64,000 bases of DNA from Amblyornis subalaris (taxonomy: Eukaryota > Chordata > Aves > Passeriformes > Ptilonorhynchidae). The first letter of the stretch is position 1. Every line of letters starts with the position of its first letter. The notes beneath the pieces are model-generated. The model saw nothing but the letters and a program-made list of their open reading frames with translations. It did no database searches and was not told the DNA's origin. Made by a program: the position numbers and the translations under genes. Positions 53,539-64,000 of the stretch are shown here, piece by piece. Where the stretch lies: assembly GCA_018881555.1 (NCBI GenBank), contig JACAXG010000132.1, positions 1,053,710 to 1,117,709 on the forward strand, written 5' to 3'.

Positions 53539-54127
53539 TGGTTTCAGCTGAGACAGAGTTAATTTTCTTCCTGGTAGCTGGTCCGGTGCTGTGTTTTGGA
53601 CTTTCTTTGAGAATGATGTTGATAACACAGGGATGTTTTAGTTGTTGCTGGGCAGCGCTTACAGGACTTGTCAGCTTCTCATGCCCTGCCAGCCAGGAGG
53701 CTGCGGGGGCACAAGGAGCTGGGAGGGGACACACCAGGACAGCTGACCCCAACTGGCCAAAGAGATATTCCAGACCATATGGCACCACCCTCAGCATGTA
53801 AACTAGGGGGGGAAGCTGGCTGGGGGCCGATGCTCCAGAACTGACTGGGCATCAGTCAGTTGGTGGTGAGCAATTGTTTTGCATTTGCATCACTTGTTTT
53901 TCTTGAGTTTTATTTCTCCCTCTTCCTGTTATTTTCTTCTTCATTACAATTACTGTTATTTTTATTGTTATCGTTGTTATTTCAATTATTAAACTGTTCT
54001 TGTCTCAACCCAGGAGCTTTCTTACTTTTACTTTTCTGATTCTTTCCCCATCCCATGGAGGCCAGAGGAGGTGAAGTGAGTGAACAGTTGTGTGGTGCTG
54101 AGTTATCAGCTCAGTTAAACCACAACC
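53539..54127 (+). mobile_element. Avian ERV LTR, better preserved, plus strand
   Basis: About 590 bp begins tggtttcagctgagacagag and ends near gttaaaccacaacc, the characteristic ends of an LTR group common in birds. Between them are ttgttgctgggcagcgctta, gggaggggacacacc, aggacagctgacccc, aaagagatattccagacc, a degenerate TATA position (catgtaaact, about 53795-53804) and a T/TTATT-rich stretch. The polyadenylation signal attaaa at 53988-53993 is followed by ctgttcttgtctcaaccca. No retroviral reading frame flanks it, so it is a solo LTR. I found no convincing target-site duplication. It shares its central block with the LTR at 37983-38579 but has a different 3' half, so the two belong to related but distinct subfamilies. 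Confidence 0.87.
53988..53993 (+). promoter_or_regulatory. LTR polyadenylation signal (ATTAAA)
   Basis: The attaaa hexamer sits in the 3' third of the LTR, directly before ctgttcttgtctcaaccca, where this LTR group carries its poly(A) signal. It marks the approximate R/U5 region. Whether it is still used is unknown. Confidence 0.6.
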
Positions 54128-57100
54128 TTCAGGAGGTTGAGGGCATCCAGATTCCTGCTTTAGGGCTGTTTGAGATGCTATATTGGTACTACTTCAAAAT
54201 AGTGTCAGTGCCACAAGAGCAAATTTCCTCTTCTGAAGATAACATTCTGTTTTACGGTTAGGGAGTGTGTCAAACAAAAAGCAACTAGTTGACACTACAA
54301 AACAAGTATAATCAGGGTTAAACTCTCAAATTCCCAGTGTAATCCAGTGGAGTCAATTAATGCACTACTTTTAGCAGAACAAAAACAATGCATAGGATCA
54401 AGATTTGAATAAAGTATCTCTTCCTTTAAGCAAGGTTGAAGACCGAGTTGAAACCTTGGTCAGCTTAGGTCTGTGGCAAATGCTTCTTTTAATAGTTTCT
54501 ATTTAAAGCAACAGAAAAAACATCCCCGGCAAATTAACAAACCCCAGACAGTTTAAAATTTAAAAGAATAACAAACACTTTAATTTTAACATTAGNTCTT
54601 TTTCCCTTTCTGTTTGGGTAGAGAGAACATTTTTGTGATGCTGCCTCTTTGACTGCCTTTCTGTTGGCAATGGAGGTGGCATTAATTGCCCTCTTGCAAG
54701 TCATTCTTACCTAAAATGAGCTGCTGAAGCTGCTGCTGTTGATTTCTCTTATGAGTGTGAATATGTTTTCTTGGAGACAAAACGAGACAAATACCCAGAG
54801 AGTGAGGAAGAAAGAACAAGAGAGATAAANGTGCTGCTTCTGATTCTGCAGACCATTGAGCAAAGTGTCTCTGTANGAGAAACAAGGGTCGGTAAACATC
54901 CTTATCAGCTGCCTGGAGCTGGGTAAACAAACATCACTGACAGGTTATTTCAGACAGAGCTGCCTTCCTGGTCACAGACTGAGGGCAGCACAGACAAAGA
55001 CAGCCTTCTTTTCCTCAAAGTAGATTCTTTTCCTTAGTAAAAGGCAAAGGAGGAAGAAAGGAAACGGAGTCAAGAATAGAAAGAGCACACACTCAGAGGT
55101 GGGCAGCAGTGGGAAGATAAGTAATCCTCCAGATGGAAAACATTAATTCTTTTTATGGCACGCTTTTGTCAAGGTTTCACTGAAGGTTTGAGAAATAAAG
55201 GCTGACTGATAACTTTGGTGGAGGCTGTGGTCTCAAAGGTTTGCAGGAAGGGCAGAAAGAGTGAAGAAGGTTGTTTATTTCCACCCATTTGTAATGCTGG
55301 TTTCAGCATTAAATTGAAAAAACTCAGAATAGGTATTTTCTCCATCCTCTACTCTGCTCAAATTTCTTCTGATGTTCTGTTTAATTCAGTGGTTGACAAT
55401 GGTTTAATAACAGAACCTAAGACAGGTGGTAAAATGGTACCGACAGATTTAAAACTTGATTACATCCATCTTTCCATCTTTAATTTTAAGCTAAATTTAT
55501 AAATAATCTGCAGTTGTTCTTTTTTTATCTTGGCCAACACAAATCNTCTGTACCTCACATCCAACTTTGAAAACACACACATTTCCTTGTGAAACTTTTA
55601 CAAGAAGCTTTACTTTTTAATTTTCATTTCTTTATTTATGTTCTCNTTATGCTATAAAATAAAGCCAAAAGTGATGCAAAGAATTTAATCTGCACAACTA
55701 GAGTTATTGATTTAACATCCAATAAGAATTCATCACCAGATTTATATCCTGTCCTCCATTAGTTTAACTAGTCTTTCCACAACCATGATCTCTAGAGACC
55801 AGCCTACATGAAGAAATACATTCTCTNTTAATTCTACCTTGAAAAATCAATGTAGTGTCCCAGAACTTTGTGTTAAAAGTTCATCTTACTCAATTTTATG
55901 AAAGGTTCCATTCCTTCACATGCCACAATAATATTTCATGTTACAGTCTCCAGGGACCTGAGGAGAAGCTGAATGGTACCTGAACCAGGCAGCCATTAAA
56001 TAGTCTCAGCACCCACAGCAGTTCTGTTCTCACGATCCTCTGCCACCCCTTCTGACTTCCTAGGGGATGTCTGTGGGGTGCTGGCCTATGGCTGGAGAAT
56101 CTCATCCCAGGCACTGGGAGCACGACAGCACAAGGTTCACAAATGCACATTTCTCCCATCCTAACAACNACTGGACATGTCAGTGGGGACATAAACACAA
56201 ATGACCTTTGATAATGCTTCAGGACTCACAAGCACCGTTAACTGTCATGGCTGTTTTGCTGTACCAGAAAAAAATGATAGTATCTTGATTATATTTCCAG
56301 TTATGAGTTTAGAGGGCTAATTTATGAAAACCATATTTAAAAATAATGCAGCTGAAGTTTTTTTTAGTAGTGTTGATGTTACATCGTATATAAAGAACAC
56401 GCCATGGACTTATTCCATACAATAACCAAGAAAAAAATACATACTTAATTTAAATTAAGCAGTCATTCTCTGCAATCATCTGCAGTCACTGACCAGAGAC
56501 TTTCTGTTTCTCGTGTCAGCTTTGTGAAGTAGTATGGAAGGCCTTCCTGCAGTCCAAACCCAGAGTTTGCTGCCACAACTTCCAGTAGGTTTAAAAGTGT
56601 GAACAGGGTGGGAACTGCAGCTGCCCACTTAGATTATCTTAAATCCATCATAAACCTCCAGGCTGGGGAACCTAGTGATGGCTCAAGCACTTTGGGATGT
56701 ATTCGGTCTCATTAGACTTGTTATCTTTAGTCTCTTCTCTCTTTCTGCCCTTTGCACAGAAGCCCTTAAGTAGGATGTCAAAACAAACGGTACTCAAGTG
56801 GGAGATAAACATTTGATTGTGTGATTTTAAAGTTAGTTTCAGATGAGGCCAAACTATCCCACAATGCCCCAGAATGTGTCTCAATTCACACAGGGAAAAA
56901 GTTACATAAAAATGAAATAGCAACCTAAATCTACAGAGAACTGCTAAATCACTTCCGTATTGCAGTTGATGTTATGGTCTTTAGAAAAGCTCCACAAGGG
57001 CCTCCAGACAAGCATGAGGAAAGTAAGACAAGATATGAACATTAGGTTATTTATGCAGAAGGCCAAGGCCATGCTAAAATGTTTTTCTATTTTCCTGTTT

Positions 57101-59809
57101 TTCATGTTCTGTGAAAAATCAATATTCCTTTCGGACATGTTATACTGTACGTTGAGTTGCACGGCTGTAGCTTCGCACTTCATGGATCTGACACTTTCTG
57201 AAACTGCTGGAAGCTTGGATAGAATTCAAAATAACAACAGATTCTGCTGAAAAGACTGAATCAGAAACTTCAAAGCAGATCTACTTCATTTAGTTGGGAA
57301 GATGGGACTTGGTCCCTTTTATTTTTTCAGGGCTAGGGTCAGCCCTTAAGGAGCGCAACAAATTGGAGTGANGGAGGCATCATGTTCTGACCAGGCAAGT
57401 GAGCTGATTGCTGCAATGGAACTGGAGAACATTTGAGAGATCACACTGACCTTGTAAAGTCCAAGTGACTCACACCATTGGAAAAGAGAGTGGTTCTTAT
57501 CAAGACCAAGAGTAGTCTTGCCACATATNTGAAAGCAAAACAATACAGAAAAGAAACTCATTGTTTGTACAAGCTAATTGCCAGCAGTCTGTACTGTCCC
57601 TGAACATTCAGGATCCATGACCAAGCTGACAATTTTATTGTGCATTTAACGATTGCAATATAGTCACCAAGTCCCACCGAAAGCAAAAGAAAAGGGATTC
57701 CTTCCTTATTATTTATTCTGTTTGCTTTGGTTACCTTGCAATACATGACNGGAGCAAAACCTTAGAAGGAAAGCATTTTCTTACCCAAAGAAAACTTATC
57801 AGATTTTTAAAACATTTTTACCTTTCATAAAAGGACACAAAATAAAAGACATGATAATTTTCAGAAAATGCGAATCTCTCACAAACTATATCAAATTTGT
57901 CTAGTTCTATACTTTGTTTTCCCTTTCATCAGAGATGAAGCTACTTCTGCAAATGAAATTTTAAAACCAAAAAGCAAAGCAAAACAAAAAGTACTTCAGA
58001 GTATAAGAAAATCTTTGGTTGTTTAGTGTGTCAAAATCTCACTTTGGATTATTTCCACATCAGCTTATTGAAAGAGCTGGTAAGTGAAATTGAAGGCCAG
58101 GCACCTCAAGAACAGCTGTAATTTTGTCACAAATTGGGACTTTTCACCTGAAAGCCGCAGTGAAGTGAATACATCTTGACAGGTCAGTCAGAGGATGCCT
58201 GTGAGTGCTGATGTGATCCCACTGCTAGAAAAGCTGGTGCAAACCTACCAGACTGTTCTTCAGTACAAGTGTGATGATGTGCAGAGATACTCCTGTAACC
58301 AGGCATCTACCAATCGGTTGCCTGTGCTGNAAAACGACTCAGTGACAGAAGTAGATCCAAATCCAGAGTTACATAGCTAAATTTATCAGATTAATTTTCA
58401 AATTGAACATGTGTTGACCTCAGCTCTTTTCTGGAGCAGGTTGAATTTCAACAAAATCAGTATCTTCCAATAGACAAATATCCTCAAATCCCTGCTCAAC
58501 TCTCATTTAAACCTTTCACTAGTACTGTNCTCTGAAGCTGTATTAATTTGCTTTAGCTAGGCATTGTTCCATGTCTTCATCAACTCAGTCTCAGTTGATT
58601 CATCTTTCTTATTACACAATAAAGNGAGCCTGGAGAACAAGAAAGGGACCTAAATGAGGATAGTACCTTATGAATTCAAACATCAACTGCTCAGAAGNCA
58701 AAATAATGTTATTGCAGTCCCTTCGGCAGTGGAATACAAATGACTACAGCGGGTGTTACCATGAAAATTTAGCTCTGATATTCTGTTCCGGCATCCAGCC
58801 TATAATTTAACCTTCCAGTCAGATTGGCACTCCTCTCAGNNNTGTACTACCCTGACTTGTTTAACANCCTGACACANGAGTTGTCCTCCAATGGCTTGGT
58901 ACACAATGACACCTACTANCAGCACAGCTGATAGCACTGAGACTGAATTTGCTGTGTAACCCATTCCTNATGATCAATTATTCAGAGTTTTGGCTACCAT
59001 TTGGACACAAAGTTTATACATTATCTCTTTTTGCCTGCCTACCCACAGCTGACAGATGGGGTAATTTCAACCAAAATGATTCTTTTGTCATTGCTGAAAT
59101 TAGGGTGAAAGGAAAATACNTTACAGTGGTCGGATTGCGAAAAGTCCTGATCTTCATCTTTCTGAATATTGATTTTTTCCCCCCACTTCCTGGAGAGGTG
59201 ATTTACATTTGGGAACAGAAAAAGCACTTGTCAATGTGTTTTGCCATGTGAAAAAACTGTCCAAATTTGATCAAGCTATGAGGCTGGAAAAATGCAATTT
59301 GCACACCATGTGTTCTCTAGAACTTCATATTCTGCTACTCTAACCTTCAAAAATTTCATCTAGAGAGTAATGCTCTGATCCGGTCTCAGAGCTCTGCTTN
59401 CCGCATCAAGGCAAGATGAAATCTAATGTACTGACAGTTCTGTGGAGTTTGCTTTAAAAAATAAGTTATGAAAGACGGTGCATGTTTATTTTAATGGCAC
59501 AGGGANTGTATGAACTACAAATGGTCAGGAATTAACTTAGTAATAAAATGTTTATACAATGTAGGTATACCTGGCAATACTGTGTATTTTGCAGTTTGGG
59601 GAATTAGCAAAAAAAAACGTGAAGAAATGTAATGGGTAAGAGTGGCCTGAAACAATCCATTGCAATAACAAATGAAACAACAGGCACCNCAGGAAGAGTT
59701 CATGAGGAATGGTAACAGGTTCTGTAACACATAGTCATGGGATTGGTACCTCTGTAAAGCAAAATTAAGGCCTTTTATTGGGAGATCTTAAGATGAACAC
59801 AAAAAATAG
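54128..59809. other. Non-coding DNA with a cluster of undetermined bases
   Basis: No gene or transposon family is recognised. From about 58529 to 59120 undetermined bases are unusually dense, including nnn at 58840-58842 and singles at 58867, 58876, 58919 and 58969. This suggests either high heterozygosity or mixing of similar copies. A 61-codon frame at 58195-58380 has a protein-like look but is closed by a stop just upstream and lacks a convincing splice acceptor. A-rich aaagcaaaac sequence at about 57965-57992 may be an old poly(A) remnant. Confidence 0.5.
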
Positions 59810-59815
59810 GGGAAC
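59810..59815. repeat. Target-site duplication, left copy (gggaac)
   Basis: The hexamer gggaac directly precedes the TG that opens the solo LTR on the plus strand and recurs directly after its terminal CA. A 6-bp duplication is typical of ERVK-type (class II) integrations. Confidence 0.9.
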
Positions 59816-60037
59816 TGTCNCGGTGGGCGGATGGTAAGCGCCNCAACCTTCCCGAGAGCGTNGCGGGTCNGGCGGTGCCTAGCGCAGTGTGTGTGTGTGG
59901 AGCNGTGGTTTGTGACCNTAGCCTTCCATCCGTGAGTGAGCTGACGACTGAGCCAGAAACGCACACGAAGCGCTCACACAGACACACTGTAGTGGGAGCA
60001 AAGAGTCGGGAGGGGATCTTCCGAGGTAGCAACTTGT

Positions 60038-60043
60038 TTNTTG
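60038..60043 (-). promoter_or_regulatory. Probable LTR polyadenylation signal (AANAAA)
   Basis: On the minus strand the sequence reads gcaanaaac. If the undetermined base is T this is the standard AATAAA. It lies about 55 bases downstream of the TATA box, a normal spacing for a short R region in an LTR. Confidence 0.6.
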
Positions 60044-60096
60044 CATGGGTCTGGGGATCAAGGGCACAAGGGCCCAGAGCCCAGGGGTGCACAGGG

Positions 60097-60103
60097 TTTT
60101 ATA
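60097..60103 (-). promoter_or_regulatory. LTR TATA box
   Basis: Minus-strand tataaaa within ggtataaaaccctg, preceded upstream by three ATTGG motifs. The arrangement is that of a retroviral U3 promoter. Transcription would run leftward out of the LTR. Activity is not shown by sequence alone. Confidence 0.8.
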
Positions 60104-60136
60104 CCGAACTAAACAGGGCAGAGAGAACACTAGGAA

Positions 60137-60234
60137 CCAATCACATAAGGGTAAGAGGGAGGAGAGAAAGGCGGGACTACAATACATAAACCAATGAGGG
60201 TAGGNGAGGGGAGGAACAGGGGAACAAGGCCAAT
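60137..60234 (-). promoter_or_regulatory. Three CCAAT-type boxes in the LTR U3
   Basis: Plus-strand ccaat occurs at 60137-60141, 60191-60195 and 60230-60234; on the coding strand of the LTR these read ATTGG, the reverse orientation of the NF-Y site. They lie about 34 to 137 bases upstream of the TATA box, with spacings of 54 and 39 bases. NF-Y binding is inference from the motif. Confidence 0.6.
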
Positions 60235-60416
60235 GGGGCACCGAGGAAGGGAGAACTTTCCAGAACAAAGCCATATACGGGTACACAGATTGACAGACTA
60301 ACTAAACAGGGAATATACCAAAAACAGAGCCTGGGGGGAGAGACCGTCCTCACTATCANAACAGAGGGGAGGAGACCTTATAGGTAGCTGGCCCATCAGG
60401 TAAAACCACCACCACA

Positions 60417-60422
60417 GGGAAC
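60417..60422. repeat. Target-site duplication, right copy (gggaac)
   Basis: An exact repeat of 59810-59815, starting directly after the terminal CA of the solo LTR. The perfect match supports a relatively recent insertion. Confidence 0.9.
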
Positions 60423-63400
60423 CAGCAGCATTACTAGACCTGGTCTAATACATCAAAGATTCNAACTAAATTTGTCCTCTCCTTTGAGACTGGCAAAATT
60501 CCATAATTGCAGTTTCTGCATACATCTGTTCGCTTGACTTATCTGATAAGTGTGTTCAGGCGAGGCTACGAGACTTGTAGGCATAATAGCTGTGTGATAT
60601 CTTTTGCTCTGGAAACAGATCTTAAACAAATCACCCTGATCAAATTGAATTCAAGTGAATTTCTTCAACAGCTAGGAGTGCTCACCAGATGTGTTCACGC
60701 ATTATTTTAGGAAAACGGCAAAGACTTGTGGAAAAGAAAAAAGATCAGGGACCAATTTGAAGNGAACAAAATGAAGTGTATGCATATAATGAAGAAGATG
60801 TCTCCCCAAGCCCCTAAAAGGTGCTCAAGATTTCCTCATCTTTGTTCATTGTCTGAAAGAAATCAGCTGTGAAACAGCCATGGGAGTGAGAGGTTTGCTG
60901 GCTGACATCTACAGAAAACTTAGTAGGAGTTCAAGAGCAAACCATTTAATTCTGCAGAAAGACTGGGAATTTCTTCAGAAGGCCAGTTGCCCAAGTAAGG
61001 AGCTTCTTAACTACTGAAATGAAATGCAAAAAACCCAATAAGTAGGGGAAAAAAGGGATAAGTAGCCAGAATATGAAAGCACTGCTTTGGCAAAAGTAAA
61101 AAGAAGCCCAAAGCCCAGAGGGAGGAAAAATTAGCAAAAGACATCCAGAGCAATAAGAAGGGATTCAAAAGACATGATAATTTCGAGAGAAGTTCTGGGA
61201 AAAGTTGAGTTTGCTGCTGAATAGGGAGATGGCATGGATGCCACGGGGAAGGCTAAAGTGCTCCTGCCCTTCTTGCCTTGGCAAAGCCTGTTCCAGTAAT
61301 TAAATGTGCACCAGCACAGCCTAGAAAGAGGGAGACAGACATTAGTGTGTGAGGAACAGGTCCTATAATGCTGAGCTGCCCCGACTAATGACAATGTAGA
61401 TTGCTCAGTCTGGTTCCCCCAAATTAGTGGCATTTTTGTTGTCTGTGGTCGTTACTTCTCAATGCAACTTTACCTACAAGAACAGGAAAAGCGGAAGGAG
61501 AAAAGGATGAAGTAACCCACAAGCATTAGGTATGCTGAGCTGTTCGGGTGTTATTCCCGTATGTGGCACCGTAAGCATGGGGACGGTGCATTTCTGTGCC
61601 CAGCACTGCTGCANTGCTGTGTAAATGAAGAAATGCTTCTGTCTTCCTTTCTCCCTTGTCCCTTTTGCCCGCAGCTCCCTCCTTCCCAAAATTAACATTT
61701 GAATTGTAAGTTCGAAAGGTGTCAGGGCTAACAGGGGTCACTCTTGCAAATCAAAGGCCAACAAAACACCTACCGATCTGCTCAGAGTCATAATGTCTGC
61801 ATTAAGAAAAAAGCTAGTCAAAACCCAATGATTAAGTCATTAGTTATGAAAGCTCTTCATGTTCTGTCTACTTCTTTTCCGTGCCCGGGGAGCAATGTGC
61901 TGATTTGAATCACGATGATGTAAAGAAATGTCTTCTGAAATTCAGTTTCATTTTAATGTGGCATCTGCACTGACTGAGCTAGCAGTATATCTCCTAAAGA
62001 TACAGCGCAGCAGTTGTGCTCTTTCTTTCACCTTAAAAAACTCGCTACAGAAACATCCTGTGTACCCATTCAAGCTCCAGATGTTAGTGGACCCTAGAGT
62101 TATTTTGGTAGGAAGCTGGTAGGAAAACTATCAGATGTTTTCTCTAGAGAAGAGAGGGAGGGAAGCTTCTTTCCTGAGAAGTGAAAGCTCTGGGCAAGAA
62201 GATGGGAATGGTGATTTGGTGCTTGGCAGCTGATCACATGAAAAGTTTTAGACGGAAGCAAGAGGACTTTCTGTCATACAAATTTCTCAATTTCTCCTTT
62301 TGCAAGAGCACTTTCACAGCAAGACAAGACAATGTTTAAGTGCCAGCCTGCCATATTGCAAGTTTAAACATAAAGAAAACATTTTTCTCAGTGGACTTTG
62401 CTGAGCCACAAATGTCCAATTGTCCTGTGCTGTTGGCTGTGTGTCCTTCCTGCTGTTCGATTTGACAACTGTCACCTTTACAGAGACAGTTTTACCCCAG
62501 CTGTCACTGTGGTCTGGATGCTCAGCTGATACAAAGAGATGAATATAAAAATATTTTGAGAGAGACCTGTTTTAAGGAAAAACGTTTCACAGTCTGCCAT
62601 GAAGACTTCAGATGATCTTTAAATAACAAGCCAACGAAAATAAAAATTGATATTCATGTTATCCCCAGAGCACAAAAACTACATTAGTGTGAAAAACGAT
62701 CTATTGTTGTGGTTTTTTGTAAACTGGAAGGCGTCTGCATATCTACACTGTAAGCAAAGACAAGTATATAAAGAGCCAGCAGCCAGGAGAGCCTCAGGAA
62801 CACTTCTGACTGACAAGTTGCATCTGCAATAATAGAAACTACTTGTATTGAATGCTTTTCCCTGGTATCCAGCTACCTACTTTCTAACACACAAACAGAG
62901 TTAAAGCAAAAGAATTATATTCTAATTACCTTGCCCAGGTGTGTTCACATAGTCAAGTGAAATTCTTGTGCAAATTTATTCTTTACAGCAAAGGAAGACT
63001 CATTGAAATGGATTGTGGACAGCACCAGAGCAAGGCTAGTTATTTCCTCTCCTCAGCAGCAACCTCATCTTGCTGAACAACAGCAAAAGTAACAGACTCT
63101 AAAACAATAGTGAGAGATGTGTAACTGGGTCCAGGGTGGAGAGAGATGCTCCTAATCTTGGCCGCAAAATAAAAACCCCATCAAGACTGCACTCAAATAG
63201 AGTACAGACAGTCTATATATGGCAAATCTCTCACCCCAAAATGAAAGATGACTCCAAATTCCAGTGAAAAAGGGCATCAGAAGGAGAGCCTGGAGGATCA
63301 CTTGCAGGGGACAGGCAAGCAGAGCCACAGACTGAGCATCTGAGAGAGGGGAAACATTCCTATCAGAGAGACATGTGAGATCACTGCTGAACACTTCCAT

Positions 63401-63904
63401 AGCCAACACCTCTCCCCCACCCAGCCTCTCTGAGCCTGTGTCGAGGGAGTGGAAGAATGATAAAAATTCATTGCAAGAATTCACAAGAGCAAAAATCCCA
63501 AATTTAGAGGCAGTTTACCAAGTGTCTGGGTTAAGTTATATTTTTTCCTTAGAGATGAGTTAACTAAGCAGAAACTAAGTCAAATTTCAGTTGTTCATCA
63601 TGCAGTGATGCAGACTATGAGCCGAATTAAAAAAAAAAAAGAAAGAAACAAGTTGCTGTTATATATAAGTGGACATATGAGTTGTAAATATCTCTGAAAT
63701 GAGACCTTGAATAGACAGATTTTGAGACAGTCTGAAAAGCCCAGTAAAAATATCTCTATGGAATTTTTCCTTGAAATCAGTCAAAATATTTAACATTTCT
63801 TTACTTTTTTCCCCCCCTTAAAGATGCACTGCTTGGAACCAGGTGACTATGAAATAATTTCACCTTCAGGTGAAAAATAAATTCCGCTTTCCTCAGGTAA
63901 TTCA
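60423..63904. other. Non-coding DNA, no gene recognised
   Basis: No exon, RNA gene or transposon is recognised. Frames of up to 110 codons overlap on both strands and show no known domain. An 18-base near-palindrome, tttcaccttcaggtgaaa, lies at 63858-63875 (8-bp arms around tc). A long A run sits near 63630. Confidence 0.5.
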
Positions 63905-64000
63905 GGGCTCAGAGGTTACTGGAAGTAACAGGCTCTTCCAGACCAGGGCTCAGAGGTTACTTGAGGTCACAGGCTCCTCCAGGCCACTGCTCAGAGGTTA
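63905..64000. repeat. 41-bp tandem repeat, cut by the window end
   Basis: Units start at 63905, 63946 and 63987, each opening with (g/c)(g/t)gctcagaggtta; the third is truncated at base 64000. Units 1 and 2 are both 41 bases and differ at five positions. Within unit 1, gttact and agtaac form an inverted repeat around gga, which is weakened in unit 2. The full array length cannot be seen. This looks like a minisatellite. Confidence 0.9.

Larger units (their letters stand above)
59816..60416 (-). mobile_element. Solo LTR, ERVK-like, minus strand
   Basis: A 601-bp element with canonical ends: plus strand tgtcncggtggg...ccaccaccaca, so TG...CA in both readings. It is flanked by perfect 6-bp repeats gggaac. 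Read on the minus strand, three ATTGG boxes (plus-strand ccaat at 60137-60141, 60191-60195 and 60230-60234) precede a TATA box (ggtataaaaccc; plus 60097-60103). A probable AATAAA with its third base undetermined (60038-60043) and a GC-rich U5 follow. No gag, pol or env adjoins it, so recombination between two LTRs has removed the interior. Nine undetermined bases in 601, against one in several hundred elsewhere, suggest a young, multicopy family whose reads were mixed. ERVK assignment rests on the 6-bp duplication; I cannot name the subfamily. Confidence 0.93.

Noticed and set aside
37983..54127. Reading the LTR at 37983-38579 or 44684-45280 and the one at 53539-54127 as the two ends of one provirus.
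   Set aside because: They belong to different subfamilies with unlike 3' halves, and no retroviral coding sequence lies between them.
58195..58380. A 61-codon frame with a protein-like composition, considered as an exon.
   Set aside because: An in-frame stop lies about 16 bases upstream, there is no pyrimidine tract before a possible acceptor, and the frame contains an undetermined base.
61705..61720. gttcgaaagg, resembling a tRNA B box.
   Set aside because: No A box, acceptor stem or cloverleaf can be built around it.

Overview
This window looks like 64 kb of non-coding bird nuclear DNA. The evidence for a bird is the repeat content. There are fragments of the CR1 LINE with the avian-type 3' end (around 13.94-14.46, 18.66-18.91 and 28.13-28.17 kb). 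There are also LTRs of a type common in avian genomes (37.98-38.58, 44.68-45.28 and 53.54-54.13 kb) and a solo LTR with a 6-bp target-site duplication (59.82-60.42 kb). The sequence is AT-rich. No reading frame on either strand resembles a protein I recognise. The longest is a 171-codon frame on the minus strand at 15068-15583, close to what chance gives in this much sequence. No tRNA, rRNA, CRISPR array, bacterial-type operon or intact retroviral gag/pol/env is visible. The likeliest reading is intergenic or deep intronic DNA, but exons lacking a start codon are hard to exclude without a homology search.

Layout: 1-32.87 kb is mostly single-copy non-coding DNA. It carries a short 17-bp tandem repeat (2.4 kb), three CR1 fragments, and two stretches that look like conserved non-coding elements (about 25.14-25.72 and 31.44-31.68 kb). 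From 32,871 to 46,260 the same 6.7-kb segment appears twice, head to tail and almost base for base, joined by one 'n' at 39,571. Each copy contains a diverged LTR and ends 26-30 bases after a pure G run of 20 or more. From 46.26 kb to the end is again single-copy DNA, interrupted by the LTR at 53.5 kb and the solo LTR at 59.8 kb. The window ends inside a 41-bp-period tandem repeat.

Main message: the largest structure, the 6.7-kb direct duplication, is more likely an assembly artefact (two overlapping allelic contigs laid end to end) than biology. The copies differ at only about six resolved bases, they share three undetermined bases at the same relative positions, and the join is a single n. 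The best-supported biological feature is the minus-strand solo LTR, with TG...CA ends, a 6-bp duplication (gggaac), a TATA box and three ATTGG/CCAAT motifs. I found no convincing undescribed system. The two candidate conserved elements and the 171-codon frame are the items whose status a comparison with other genomes would settle.
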